Origin: Limonium bicolor
Taxonomy: Eukaryota > Streptophyta > Magnoliopsida > Caryophyllales > Plumbaginaceae
Length of the DNA stretch: 64,000 nt
Direction: 5' to 3'
Assembly (NCBI GenBank): GCA_023374045.1
Contig: CM041778.1
Location: forward strand, 290,881,533 to 290,945,532
Each line of letters starts with the position of its first letter. The first letter of the stretch is position 1. Shown here one piece after another: positions 1 to 10,682 of this stretch. The position numbers were made by a program, and so were the translations under genes. Below the pieces are notes generated by a model, which saw only the letters and a list, made by a program, of their open reading frames with translations, had not been told where the DNA came from and made no database searches.

Positions 1-167
1 TAAAAATATTCCAACGTTTAAAAAATTCGATTCCACCTCAGAAAATTCATAATATCCATCCTTGACATGTGGTTATAATTTCACAGCAAAATTCCTTTGG
101 GAAGTCTTTTAATTAAAATACCAAAAAATCTTACTTTTACTAGATTTTCTTTATCTTTAAGAAAGTC

Positions 168-175
168 TATATAAG
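168..175 (+). promoter_or_regulatory. LTR TATA box
   Basis: TATATAAG in the sense orientation of the LTR. The same box is kept on the minus strand at 28703-28710 and 36914-36921 in the two other copies, which supports its being the core promoter of the family. Confidence 0.6.
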
Positions 176-756
176 GGGATAGGTTTTTTGATAAAGGGAG
201 AACCTCATATGCTCAAGAACCCTAGAGAGTCAGAAAACACAGCCTCCTCTCTCTCTCTCACGTTTTCCAACACCCGGCCACCCAAATCATACCGAAAATC
301 CCCCGAAATCACCATCTAAACATGTTTTCCAATCCCCAAAGCACCAATAGTCATTAAAACCCCACAAAAACACCACCAAAACGTGAAGAACAGCAGGAAC
401 AACCAACAACCAGAAGCTTGGTTCGAAATCCTTTCCGGTCTGCCATCAACGGAGCACTCGACGAATCTCGGTGTGAAGAATCATCTTGAATTCGAAGGTA
501 AAACAGGTTACAACTATACTTTTCTAATTCCCCACGACCTTATTAGCTCTCTGTCAAATTTTGGGTTCAAACTAACCTTCCTACGCTTCTGTATTGCTGT
601 TTGTTTAAGCTTCTGTCCAATAACATGTTTACCAAGTTTCGTGCTTAATTCGAATTCAAATTGAAAACTTTCAATCACTAACGTCTTGTACATCCTTCAG
701 GCTACACACCCATAAAATTTGAGCCAAAAACACCTTCGGGAACAGCCTCAACGCCG

Positions 757-1015
757 CCGTCCGAGGGCGGTCCGCACCCACGGACGTCATGTCCGGGGTC
801 CCGGACTCCCTGTCCGTAAGCTCGGATGCCCACGGACGGCGGCAGGATTTTTAAATTTTAAAAATTTAGGTTTTCTAATAATGTCCGGGCCCACGGACAG
901 CCTGTCCGTGGCCCCGGACTTTACAATTTTCTATTTTTTTTTTAATTCGACTTTTATTTTCATATAGGTTAACTGGGGTCCGTAGTCTCGGACATTAGGT
1001 TCGTGGCTACGGATG
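757..1015. repeat. GTCCG/CGGAC inverted-repeat cluster in the LTR
   Basis: A GC-rich cluster in an AT-rich LTR, made of repeated GTCCG and CGGAC words facing each other, including CCCACGGAC and GTCCGGG. It matches 27862-28130 and 36075-36340 on the other strand. It lies downstream of the TATA box, so it would be transcribed as part of the leader. Confidence 0.7.
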
Positions 1016-1437
1016 GAAACAAAATTTGACCTAATTCTACCTCCGAAACCCTAGTTTAGGTAATTTCAATTTCCACTTTAATTTTCTGTCAAAAAACGTT
1101 AAAAAAAAAAACAGAAGCGCACCTAGGTTAAAAACAACTTTGTAGTAAAGCCGTAATTAAACTAAGTAGAGGAAAAACGACTTCTAGGGGTAATGAAAGT
1201 AATTGAACCCTAATTAAGTCGAATATCAAGCCCCCGAACCCGAATTCTCCTTTCCTAATTTGATCTAGGTAAAAATTAGGTGGCGACTCATAATAGGTTC
1301 CAGTGAGCTAGCTTAGGTTTTAATAATTACTGTTTTATGACATAGTTATTAATCTTAGGTTATAAGTGGACCTAAAACCCGACTAGATCCCAACCAATTT
1401 AATCAACATAGGATAGGGTTTAAAATCGAGGCTCACA

Positions 1438-1965
1438 GGGATTCTGGGCCTCTTGTATATCCATCCCTAAGAATGACATCTAGAACATTATAAAATGTTT
1501 TTTGCTCTTTTCTCTAGTCAGGGCTGGTCGAGGGCAACGCTACCCCCCTCCCCCGGTGGCCTGGAAAGACATAACAGCTACCAAGAAAAATGGAGGGCTT
1601 AGACTTAAGGACATCCACAAATGGAATATGTGCTTCATGCTAAAAAATATCTCCTCCATATTTAATGACCCTAAGCGTCTTTGGATCCAATGGATCCATA
1701 ATCTTTAGTGTCCGGTCCTAGCATCTGGGACACTACGGCTAAATGGAATGACCCTTGGACCTGGAAGTCTATCCTCCATGCTAGAGACTGGTGGATCAAA
1801 CAATGTGGTTCTACCAATGATGTTGTGTCGCTCATGCTCTCTTATCCTCCCTGACCTCTAGTAAGTTGTTTTTATAATGACGTCTCCTCCCCTCAAGGTC
1901 CTTCTTCCTTTTCAAGATTAGTTGGAAAACATGGGCTACTCCTAAAGCCAAATTCCCACAGCTAT
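1438..1965 (+). pseudogene. LINE relic, C-terminal part of ORF2
   Basis: Conceptual translation in two frames gives features of the region just after reverse transcriptase in plant L1-type LINEs: a VAWKDI...NGGLRLKDIHKWN segment near 1550-1620 followed by SIWDTTAKWNDPWTWKSIL near 1720-1775. The frame is broken several times. The stretch 1826-1960 is a diverged duplicate of 3010-3150. In an intact LINE this part would lie after the RT core, but here it precedes an RT fragment, so the order is rearranged or two insertions are present. The next stretch, 1966-2149, is AT-rich with short internal duplications and no coding signal. Confidence 0.7.
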
Positions 1966-2149
1966 AAAGGTCCGAAGGTTCCGACAGCTATATTCCCACG
2001 GTAAATTTTTCTCTTTCTCCTTCTAATAGTTGCTTTTGTCATTTATGGCCCTATTTAAGCTAATTACTACTTTCGTCATTTATGGCCCTACTATACTTAA
2101 GCCAATTACTGTAAATTTTTAAAACTATAAATAGTTGGTAATTGTAATT

Positions 2150-3822
2150 CTATAGGAGATGACAATGCCCCGGGGCTGGATGGCTACTTGGTCAAGTTCT
2201 TTAAAGCTATCTGGGACATTATTCAGGAAGATCTCTCTAGAGCAATCAAATGTTTTTTCCATAGAGGCAAGCTTCTCAAAGAGATCAACAACACTCTTAT
2301 CACTCCTATTCTGAAGACTGAAGCTGCCTCCTCCCCAAGGGATTTCAAACCTATCTCTTGTTGCAATACCATTTATAAAATCATTAGCAAAATCCTTGCG
2401 AAGAGACTAATTGAAACTTCCCCACGCTAGTCAATGTCAGTCAAGGGGCCTTCATCAAAGGTCGTCTTATCTCTGATAATATTCCGCTATGCTCATGTCT
2501 TATGAAAACCTACCAAAGAGCTGGCATCTCTCTTCAGTGGATGATGAAAATGGACATTAGGAAAGCTTTTGACACCGTCGACTGGACCTTCCTCCAGGAC
2601 AACCTTTCCATCCTAAACTTTCCCCCAATGTTTTATAATTGAATCATGCAATGTGTCACAATGGCCTCTTTCTCAATAAATATCAATGGCTCCCCTTCCA
2701 TTTTTTCAAAGGCGAAAAGGGGGCTTCGTCAAGGAGACCCTCTCTCACTGTACCTTTTCCCCTTGTGATGGATATGCTCTCTCGTCTCCTTGATAAACTC
2801 CATTGTTCTCCAGCCTTCCGATACCATCCTTTATGTAAACCCCTTCATATTTCTCACCTGTTTTTTGCGCCCTTTTATTTTGTAGAGGGGACCAAAGCTT
2901 TATAGCCCTCATGCTCAATAAAGTTAACCTTTTTTTTGCAGCTTCAGGGCTTAACCTTAACCCCTCGAAATCAGATATATTTCATGGAGGAGTTAGCCCA
3001 TCTCTTACGGATGTGTCCCTAATGCTCTCTTTATCCTCCCCGACCTCGAGTAAGTTGTTTTTATAATGGTGTCCCCTCCCCCTCAAGGTCCTTCTTCTTT
3101 TTCAATATTTGTTGGAAAACTTGGGCTACTCTGAAAGATAAATTCGTATCATGGGTTACCCTTAAAGCTGACTAAAAACATATTATAAGCTCCAAACTTG
3201 GGGCTTTTGCCTTGCTAACAGATGCTGGCTCTGTGAGCACGCTCAAGAGACTAGCCACCATCTATTTTTCTATTACAGATTTTCTAATAGGATTTAGTGG
3301 AGCATTTGTGACTGGTTGGGGATCCCTACGAAGAAAACGAGCTTTCATAGCTGCTCCAATTGAATAATTCTCTACTGCAAAAGGCATCACCCGATAGACC
3401 TAGTGAATAGAGAAATAGTCACTAATGTTGTCTACTATATCTGGATCGAGAGGTGTGAACGGGCCAAAGCTAACCAAACCAGAGATCCTCTCTTATAATA
3501 TCAGACATCAAGGCTGAAATTAAAGCAATAATTTTGACAAAGATGAGTCACATCTCTAGAGGCCTAGATTTTTTAGACAGAATACTTAGCTACTAGAGCT
3601 ACTTTTGTGGGATGGGAATTTTTATATATGTCTCCCCCCATGTATTACCCCTATTGTTGGCTCCCTGCCGTTTTTGTAAACTGCTTGGGAAATTTGTTTG
3701 TATATTCCCACCCTTAGAAGCTATGGGCCTTGGTTGGTATCCGATATATAGGTCTCCTATGTATCTATTTTTGTATTAACTCTCATCATTATTTATATAT
3801 CTTTACCTTTATGCCAAAAAAT
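2150..3822 (+). pseudogene. LINE relic: reverse transcriptase, zf-RVT and 3' tail
   Basis: Frame-broken L1-type ORF2. Visible in order: APGLDGYLVKFFKAIW with PISCCNTIYKIISKILAKRL (2165-2420), GAFIKGRLISDNI (2440-2490), MKMDIRKAFDTVDWTFL (2547-2600), and GLRQGDPLSLYLFPLVMDML (2725-2780). The catalytic FADD box is lost: the matching place reads FAPFYFVEG near 2865. A cysteine/histidine zf-RVT remnant (CEHAQETSHHLF) lies at 3230-3275. The end, around 3760-3822, resembles a plant LINE 3' tail (TTTACCTTTATGCC followed by A). Frames change at several places and stops are present, so it is dead. Poly(A) and target duplication are too decayed to fix the exact end. Confidence 0.8.
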
Positions 3823-4273
3823 CTAGCTATAAGGTTTTAAACTAACTAGACTGGAATAAAGCTGATCGCATCTACAAACTCCCTTATCCAAAACAAGTGA
3901 ATCAGCTCATTCCAATGTCTAATTCAATCAAGGCAAATAACATAGTTGTCCTTCAACGGAGGTCTTCCTCTTTCCTATACCCTTCCCACTCCCTTCAGAT
4001 CCAACTAAAATAGATCGTCTCTTTTCCCACATGCAATCATACCAGTGTTTTTCCCACTACTCTGTTTAGTAATGCACCTTTTACGGGGAGTAAATCACTT
4101 CATTATGAGCTTTCTATCCCTCATTTTTTGTTGTTTGGGTGACCTAGTAGTGGTGTGATGGGCAAAGTGAGTAATCAGGAGCAAAGCGCCAGAATTTGTT
4201 TTTTTTCAAAGACAAAGCAATCAAGAACTGAGATAAGGTGACTTGGTCATCGTTTCCAGCCTACAAAGACACT
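3823..4273 (+). other. Unassigned DNA with a coding-like relic
   Basis: No recognised gene. About 3855-4065 gives a coding-looking translation in two frames joined by one shift (ADRIYKLPYPKQVNQLIP, then FPLPSDPTKIDRLFSHM). I do not recognise the family. It could be a host gene fragment or an old element ORF. The rest up to the copia target site is featureless. Confidence 0.3.
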
Positions 4274-4278
4274 ATGGT
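4274..4278. repeat. Target-site duplication of CopiaA (left copy)
   Basis: ATGGT immediately left of the 3' LTR; the right copy is 13646-13650, directly after the 5' LTR. Confidence 0.95.
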
Positions 4279-5095
4279 TGTAGGATCGGATGGCTAACTC
4301 AAACCAACTCAAGGTGTGAGTCTGTGAGTTGGTTTGACTCAATCAACCTTTGTATGTATGAACCCTTGAGACGTAGAAACACTTAATCAAATTCATTGAA
4401 CTTAGTGCGCGGAAGACTTCAAGGAATTGAACGGATTAATGCTTTGAAAGATAGACAGACTCTGTGGAGCTCAGCAAGATACACAAATAAGCTATTTTAT
4501 TCTCTGGTCAAAACAAAATAACTTACGAATGCCCATTAAGTAGAAGAGATCTACTTAGTGGTTTTTCACCCACTCACCCAATACACTTTCTGATCAGCTG
4601 AATGGTAAGTGTAGCAAAACTAGGGTCTTCCTAGGTAGAATCTATCTAGATGCAATAACTAATTTGATATGAATTCTCTCTCTGGTTTACAATGGTAATT
4701 CTCTCTCTAAGCTCTGAAATGTTTCTCTATGAAGGCATGAGATAAAACTAGCTATTACATGACTTATTTATACTAGTTCTAGGAGCAACGGCTCGAAGGG
4801 GTTAGTTCTGAAATTGTCGGAACTAACTTAGTGGACAGCGTCTTCAGGTAGTTCTAGTCTGACTTGGGCCACAAACTTTGGGTGCGACTGGGGTGGTGGC
4901 ATGACCGTTGGAGCGTTGTAGTGTTGATGAATCATTTCCTTAATATTTGTAACGGCATGGAAGAGTTCGTGGTGTTTCTTCAGTTGCGCGGACTCTCTCG
5001 TAGTTTGGTGCATAGCTCATTCTTTGTGTTTTGTCGAGGACGAGTGACTCCATCGAGGTGATTGACTATCGCTGCAACACTTTTATGTCTCAACA
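4279..5095 (-). repeat. CopiaA 3' LTR
   Basis: 817-bp LTR, TG...CA bounded, matching 12838-13645 with scattered substitutions. It contains no gene; short ORFs on both strands are incidental. Confidence 0.95.
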
Positions 5096-5110
5096 GTTTC
5101 CCCCTTGTTG
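5096..5110 (-). other. CopiaA polypurine tract
   Basis: In the element's sense this reads CAACAAGGGGGAAAC directly before the 3' LTR, the usual plus-strand primer position. The same tract (CAACAAGGGGAAAC) precedes the CopiaB 3' LTR. Confidence 0.85.
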
Positions 5111-5563
5111 CTGATGATAGCAAACCTCCATGAATCCTGATTGAGTCAATCCTGAAAAAGAACAAAAACACAAAGAACTAGGGGAACCGACCCTGTCAAA
5201 GTTCCCCCTTAATAGTAGCATTGGAGTCCAGAGACTCCATTATGATTCCCCCTTAATCGTTGAGAGACTCCAGACAAATAACATAGCAGATAATAAGTAG
5301 GCATTTAACGGGCATAATAGAGTAGGCAGTTTTAATCACTAAACCACACAATCCAGCAGTAAGAATTCAGAAGCAGTCCAAAAAACAGCAACAAAAATGC
5401 CCGTACACCAGACGGGATTCACTGCTTCCCCCTTTTGCTTTCATCAGAGGGAAGCCCTATTAGTCACACAGAGTATGTCATAATTTTCACAAACAAACCA
5501 ACAAACAGTGTTTTGAACTTTAAAACAACCTAAGTTCTAACACCACACACACACACACATAGG

Positions 5564-7062
5564 CTAGGGTTCGGGAATGGGGTTGATTGTAGCTTGAATA
5601 TCAAGGAGGTTGTCCTGTAGGGCCGTCACAGCCGTCTCAATTCCAGTGATAGTGTCCAGTATCCAAGAGTTGCCCTGAGTTAGCTCTACCACCTGTGTGA
5701 GAAGTCGCTCGACCTTCTCCAAGATTTGAAGAAGAGTGTCTTGAGGGACTGACTCTAGGGAAGTCGAAGGACCGGCCGTCGTTGGAGTTGACGGTGGAGG
5801 CAGCAACTTGGATTTGTTGATTGAAGTGAGCCAGTTCAGATAGCGGAGGTTGATGGTATCTGCCTCCTCGATAGACTCTGGCGTGGATGTCGCCAGAGGT
5901 ACCTAAAAGAATTTGAGTATGCGGGGCAGCCAGAACACATAACCGAGGGAGTGCTTTGGGGTGTCGACAGACTGGGCCAGATGATGTAGAATTAATTGGC
6001 CAGATTGAGAGGGTGACGGTTGATAATGCAGTACATAATAGCTAGGTCTAAACAGTTGACCATTTGATTTCCCTCCTTTCTTGGAACAATGTTTTTGATG
6101 ACAAGGATGTGGAGAAGTTGGTGGAGTATCGAAAGATCACCTCGGGGGATTGGGGAACCCACTTTTCTTTTGAAAGAGAAAAAGCGGTAGATTTAGTTGA
6201 GTGGGACCCCGAGAATTTCAGGAATGACTCCTTTTTCATAGAACTTCAGACCGTTATGAGGGAATCCAAGAACTTTAGACAGTTTCTCAAGATAAAAAAA
6301 GACGGGAGTGGAGTTTACGAAGGACTGTGCCGCACCGTTTCTAATGACAAGGTTTTGATAAAAGTCGAGAGACTCTTGCGGATACCATTCACAGACCTCA
6401 TAAAATAGGTGTGTCCACCCCTGAATTTCTAACATCTTGACCAACTCCCCTAGATTTGTAGACAGAGCCCAAGAAAAGTCAAGAAACTTACCCTTGACAA
6501 TGTTTCACTCCGCAGCAGGATCAGAAAGCATATAACGTTGTGTGAAAGGGTCGATCTTGGCACTGCGGCGCTGCGGCTTGGGCAGCTTCTGTGTTCTTTT
6601 GGAGGTGGCGCCGGTAGAGGTTTCGTGACTGTTGGTTGGTAGTTCTTGGACCAGGGAAGACTCACTAGAACCTGAGGAGGCTGGTTGGGCCTTGACTGAT
6701 GAGCGTAGGACACATTTGGCAGTGGGGCAGATTGTGGTCGCCTTTCATTTTGACGGTATTGGAGATAGTGGAGGAATTGGGGTTGTAGACTTTTCATGAG
6801 TCTATTGGGGAGTGGATGTTGGAGATTTTTTTGGTTGAGTTTGTGGTGGTTGATGGGCTGGGTCTTCGGGTATAGGGTTTGGATGATGAGGTGGTGGGGA
6901 TGGTGGTTTTGTTTGGAGTGGGGTGATTTCTTCGACATCTGTTTCAAGAATGTCAGTCTTGGCGGCGGATGAAGGTGTTGGTTGGTGGGAGGTGTTGTGG
7001 GTGGAATGCGGTGGTGTAGTGAAGTGTGTGGGAGACGAGGTGGCGGTGGTTTTTGTTAGCAA
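5564..7062 (-). pseudogene. CopiaA ORF3 (SIRE-type extra ORF, often called env-like)
   Basis: Extra ORF between pol and the 3' LTR. The N-terminal part (7062-6800) is rich in Thr, Pro and Ser. The middle (about 6444-6060) carries a domain seen in many plant transposon proteins: a Trp-Leu-Phe start (QGWTHLFYEVCEWYP) followed by NLVIRNG. The C-terminal 80 residues (5806-5564) form a leucine-rich heptad pattern (LLQILEKVERLLTQVVELTQ) that predicts a coiled coil. At least two frameshifts and an in-frame stop split it. The same ORF occurs in CopiaB at 14790-16065. Whether such ORFs act as envelope proteins is unproven; I see no clear membrane anchor in what remains. Confidence 0.75.
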
Positions 7063-7510
7063 GTGAGTTGTGGTAGTGACTGGGGATGGATTGGGGGTTG
7101 CCAGAGACTGAAGATAAGCTTGAAGGCAAAGCAGGTCTTAGAAAATGTTAGCTGGGAGGTTGATTCCATTAAAGTTGATTCCCGTCAGTGTTAGGAAGTT
7201 GTAGCATGGGGTGAGAAGGGAATGTGAGTGAGAGAGGCGAAGAAAAGATGTAGGCGATATAAAGACGGAAAGGAATTGGCGGAAGTTGCAGAGATTTATG
7301 TGTGTCAGGCGAGAAAAAACAGGGGCACGAGATCAAGGGCGGGGATTTTGTGGATGGGTGTGGATAGGTGACGTGTGTGTGTAGCGATAGGTACACAGAG
7401 TTATTCAAGCAAACACAGTTCACATATTCATTCACAAACAAAGACAGACTCAGTGAGACATAAGGATATACCTGCTGACGATTACGGTAGGGGTAAGGAG
7501 ATGTAACCGT
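7063..7510 (-). other. CopiaA spacer between pol and ORF3
   Basis: The pol frame stops at 7511-7513. An open frame at 7169-7441 may be the decayed leader of ORF3, but it has no recognisable domain. Nothing else is seen. Confidence 0.4.
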
Positions 7511-8983
7511 CTAGGTAGATGGAGTCAATCCAATTACTGATTGAAGTGCTTCAAATCGTGCTATGGACAGAGGTTTAGTGAAAATATCTACAAGTTGATC
7601 TTCTGTTGGGACAAAGTCAAGTTGAATTAGCTTTTTCTTGACACAGTTCTTCAAGAAATGAAAACAGATTTCAATGTGTTTGGTTCTTGAGTGTTGGACT
7701 GGGTTTTTGGATATTTTGATTGTGCTTTTGTTATAACAAAAGATTGGGATCTGTTCTTGGGTAACATGATAATCTTGGAGTTATTGTTTCATCCAAAGAA
7801 GTTAGGAGCAACAGGCTGCAGCAGAGACATACTATGCCTCCGCTGTAGAGAGTGCAATAGAGTTTTGTTTTTTGGAGGACCATGAAACAAGACAAAGACC
7901 CAAGAACTGTACACTACCTGAAGTACTATTTCTATCATGGAGGGATCCAGCCCAATCGGAGTCACTATAGCCAGATAAGGTAAAAGTAGGAGATTGAGGA
8001 TACCATAGATAGAGTGTCCTTGTACCTTTGAGGTGTCGAAAGATACGTTTGACTGCTTTAAGGTGGGACTGCTTTGGCAGTGCCCGAAACCAGGCGCAAA
8101 GACAGACTGCGTGGAGAATATCAGGGCGACTGGCAGTCAGATACAGGAGGGACCCTATCATTCCACTATACTCTATGACATTGACACCGACTCCGTCATC
8201 ATCAAGATGAAATTTAGCAGATGTGCAGCTGGGAGTGGACATGCTCTTGACATTTGTGAGATTGTACTTGTCAAGGAGTTCCTTGATGTACTTTTGTTGG
8301 TGCATTTTAATCCCGTCCTTTTCTTGTTGAACTTGAAGTCTTAAGAAGAACTTTAGCTCACCTAACTCATTCATGGAAAACTCTTGCTTCATAAGGTTAG
8401 CAAAATGATCATAGAGGGTGTTACTGGTAGAACCATAAGTAATATCATCAATATAAATCTGTACTAGAAGTAAGTCATGTGATGAATGAAGAATGAATAA
8501 TGTTTTATCTACGTTACCTCTAGAGAAACCATTTTGCAAGAGATATGTAGAGAGTCTTTCATACCAAGCTCGCGGACCCTGTTTCAGTCCGTAAAGGGCC
8601 TTACATAGCTTGTAGACGTCGTCAGGATGGACGGAGTCTATGAACCCTGGGGGTTGCTTGACATAGACTTCTCTATCAATATAGCCATGAAGGAAGGCCA
8701 TCTTGACATCCATTTGATATAATGTAAAACCTGTCAATGCAGCAAATGCTATTAACATGCGAATTGCTTCAAGACGGGCTACAGGTGCAAAGGTTTCATC
8801 ATAATCAATCCCTTCTTCTTGATTGCAGCCCTGAACAACCAAACGAGCTTTATTCCTGAAAATTTGTCCTGCATCAAGTTTATTACGAAAGACCCAACGA
8901 GTACCAATGGTTTGTTGATGTGTGGGTCGAGGGACTAACTCCCAGACGACATGCCATTGGAGGGAGTTTAGTTCCTCCTGCAT
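7511..8983 (-). pseudogene. CopiaA pol: reverse transcriptase and RNase H
   Basis: Copia-type RT (8983 to about 8200) with the opening W.LVPRP...IGTRWVFRNK, then ARLVVQGCNQEEGIDYDETFAPVAR, MDVKMAFLHG, ALYGLKQGPRAWY and the catalytic YIDD at 8444-8455. RNase H follows (DSDWAGSLHDRNSTSG near 7900, then SWSSKKQNSIALSTAEA), and its end (KHIEICFHFLKNCV, VDIFTKPL) lies at 7535-7660. A GAG-to-TAG type stop at about 7829-7832 and a second stop a few codons later break the RNase H frame. The catalytic core of RT looks intact. The polyprotein would copy genomic RNA into DNA in cytoplasmic particles. Confidence 0.9.
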
Positions 8984-9717
8984 AGTGGTGACCCAATAAC
9001 TATCTAGAACAGCCTCTTTGACATTTCACGGTCCAGTGCTTGAAAGAAAGGAACCAAAGGCACATAGGTTTTGCATAGCTTGAAAGCGCGTTTGAAAACC
9101 TGAATTTGGGTCAGATATTATGTTTTCAGGAGGGTGAGCTGATTTTTATTGGAACTGTCAATGTGAAGCAGGAGTGGGTGTGTCTTTGGCAGAAGAGTCA
9201 AAGTTCAAGTTTTGAGGTAGGGGTGTTTCGGAGTTATTGTCAGAGTCAATGGAGTCTAATGTATTGCTTTTCTTTCCTGAGGAGTCATCAGGTGTAATGG
9301 ACTGGGAGTCTAGGAGTTTACTTATAGGGACGGTGATGAAGTGTGGATTAGTGAGGAAATCGTCTGGAGCAAAGTCAAGTTGATCAGAAGATGAACAACG
9401 TTGTGAGACTCATCGAACTTGACGTGGGGACTCTCTTCTAAACATTTAGTTCTCAGATTGATAACACGATAAGCTTTGCTTTTAGAAGAGTAGCCAAGAA
9501 ATATACCTTTATCACTCTTTGGAGAGAACTTACCCAAGTTGTTCTTACCATTATTATATATATAGCACTAACACCCGAAACACCTGAGATGAATGAGATT
9601 TGGTTTGCATTGACGGTGAAGTTTGTAGGGTGTCTTGTGAAGAAATGGGTGGATCAAGGCACCATTTAACACACAACATGCAGTATTAATAGCCTCTGCC
9701 CAGTATGATGGGGTTAG
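8984..9717 (-). pseudogene. CopiaA integrase C-terminal region and linker
   Basis: The segment 9537-9322 reads KFSPKSDKGIFLGYSSKSKA, the typical copia motif following the integrase core (GKFDPKSD.G.FLGYS). Frames on both sides are broken, and 8984-9320 is a decayed variable linker before RT. Confidence 0.75.
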
Positions 9718-10407
9718 TTAACTATCAATAAGCATGGTACACTCCATTTCAACCAAGGTCCTATTCTTTCGTTCAACGACTCTGTTCTGCTCTAGAGTGC
9801 GTGCGGATGAGACTTGGTGATCGACTCCGTTATCCCTGCAAAACTCATCGAATGACTTGTTGCAAAATTCAGTGACCTGGTATGTTCTCAAGGTTTTTAA
9901 TGTAAATGAGAATTTATTGACAAGCACTTTATGGAGTTCGGCAAACTCAGTAAAGGTTTCATCCTTAGCAGACAGAAAGATGACCCAAGTCCACCTAGAA
10001 TAATCATCGACTATGACCAGAATATACCTCTTACCACTTCTACTTTGAGTACGCATGGGGCCAACAAGATCCATGTGAAGCAATTCCAACGAAGAGCTAG
10101 TAGAGAGAGTTAACTTACTTTTGATGAATGACCGGGTGTGTTTACCTTTTATGCACGCTTCACAGATGGAGTCTGTGTCAAAGTTTGTATCGGGTAACCC
10201 AATCACCAAATCCTTACTCTTGAGTTTATTCAGCAGCCGGTGATTTGCGTGACCAAGTCTGGAGAGCCACAACAGTGAATTTTTGGAATGCACATTTAGA
10301 CAGACTTGATCATCTGGATTGGTTGAGTTTAAGCACATTTTGTAGAGAGTTCCTTCTCTACGACTAGTAGCTTTTAAAGAACCTGTACGCTCATAAAAAC
10401 CATACAA
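9718..10407 (-). pseudogene. CopiaA GAG-pre-integrase and integrase core
   Basis: The N-terminal zinc-binding part shows the HHCC pattern (WLSRLGHANHRLLNKL, then CEACIKGKHTRSF). The catalytic core follows with the first Asp in HMDLVGPM and the final Glu in VVERKNRTL. The second catalytic Asp is gone: the usual RSDHGTEF box reads RTYQVTEF, so Tyr (codon 9880-9882) replaces Asp, and QNGVVER reads QNRVVER. The core is therefore inactive even where the frame is open. The frame stops at 9718 before the C-terminal domain. Confidence 0.9.
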
Positions 10408-10682
10408 TCTGAAGAAGAGAAAAGTACCAAATTGAATCTATCACAAATTTGAGAAATACATAACAGACTGTGTTGAAGTCCAGTGACCAGATGGACTCCA
10501 TCAACTTTAAATCTAGAGGGGTTACCTACAGAGCCTACTCCCATAATTTCACCTTGGTTGTTGTTTCCAAAAGTAACCTTACCTCCTTTGTAGGACGAAA
10601 GCGAATTGAATTGAATTGGATCTCCAGTCATATGACGAGAGCATCCACTATCTAAGTACCAACAGTCTTCATTTGCCTTCAC
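10408..10682 (-). pseudogene. CopiaA aspartic protease
   Basis: Copia-type retropepsin with active site WYLDSGCSRHMTGD near the start, which would cut the Gag-Pol polyprotein in the particle. The frame runs into the pre-integrase part with a shift around 10400. Upstream (10683-10830) are two stops separating it from gag. Confidence 0.85.

Larger units (their letters stand above)
1..1437 (+). mobile_element. Truncated LTR of the TR-GAG family (3' or solo LTR)
   Basis: This stretch is the reverse complement of the LTRs at 27443-29214 and 35657-37422, so here the LTR reads in sense on the + strand. It ends GAGGCTCACA at 1437, the sense 3' end of the family LTR. The base after it does not start the family primer site (TGGCGACTCTGCTGGGGA), so this is the 3' LTR of an element lying to the left or a solo LTR. 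The first roughly 330 bases of the LTR are outside the window. No gene lies in it; short ORFs here recur only as LTR sequence. Confidence 0.9.

Noticed and set aside
383..967. Frames of 93 and 82 residues near the window start, repeated at 36425-36706
   Set aside because: They lie in the R/U5 part of the TR-GAG LTR and are open by chance; the copies differ by frameshifts.
5564..7062. Calling CopiaA ORF3 a proven envelope gene
   Set aside because: Only position and coiled coil support it; no signal peptide or clear membrane segment is visible, so the neutral name is used.
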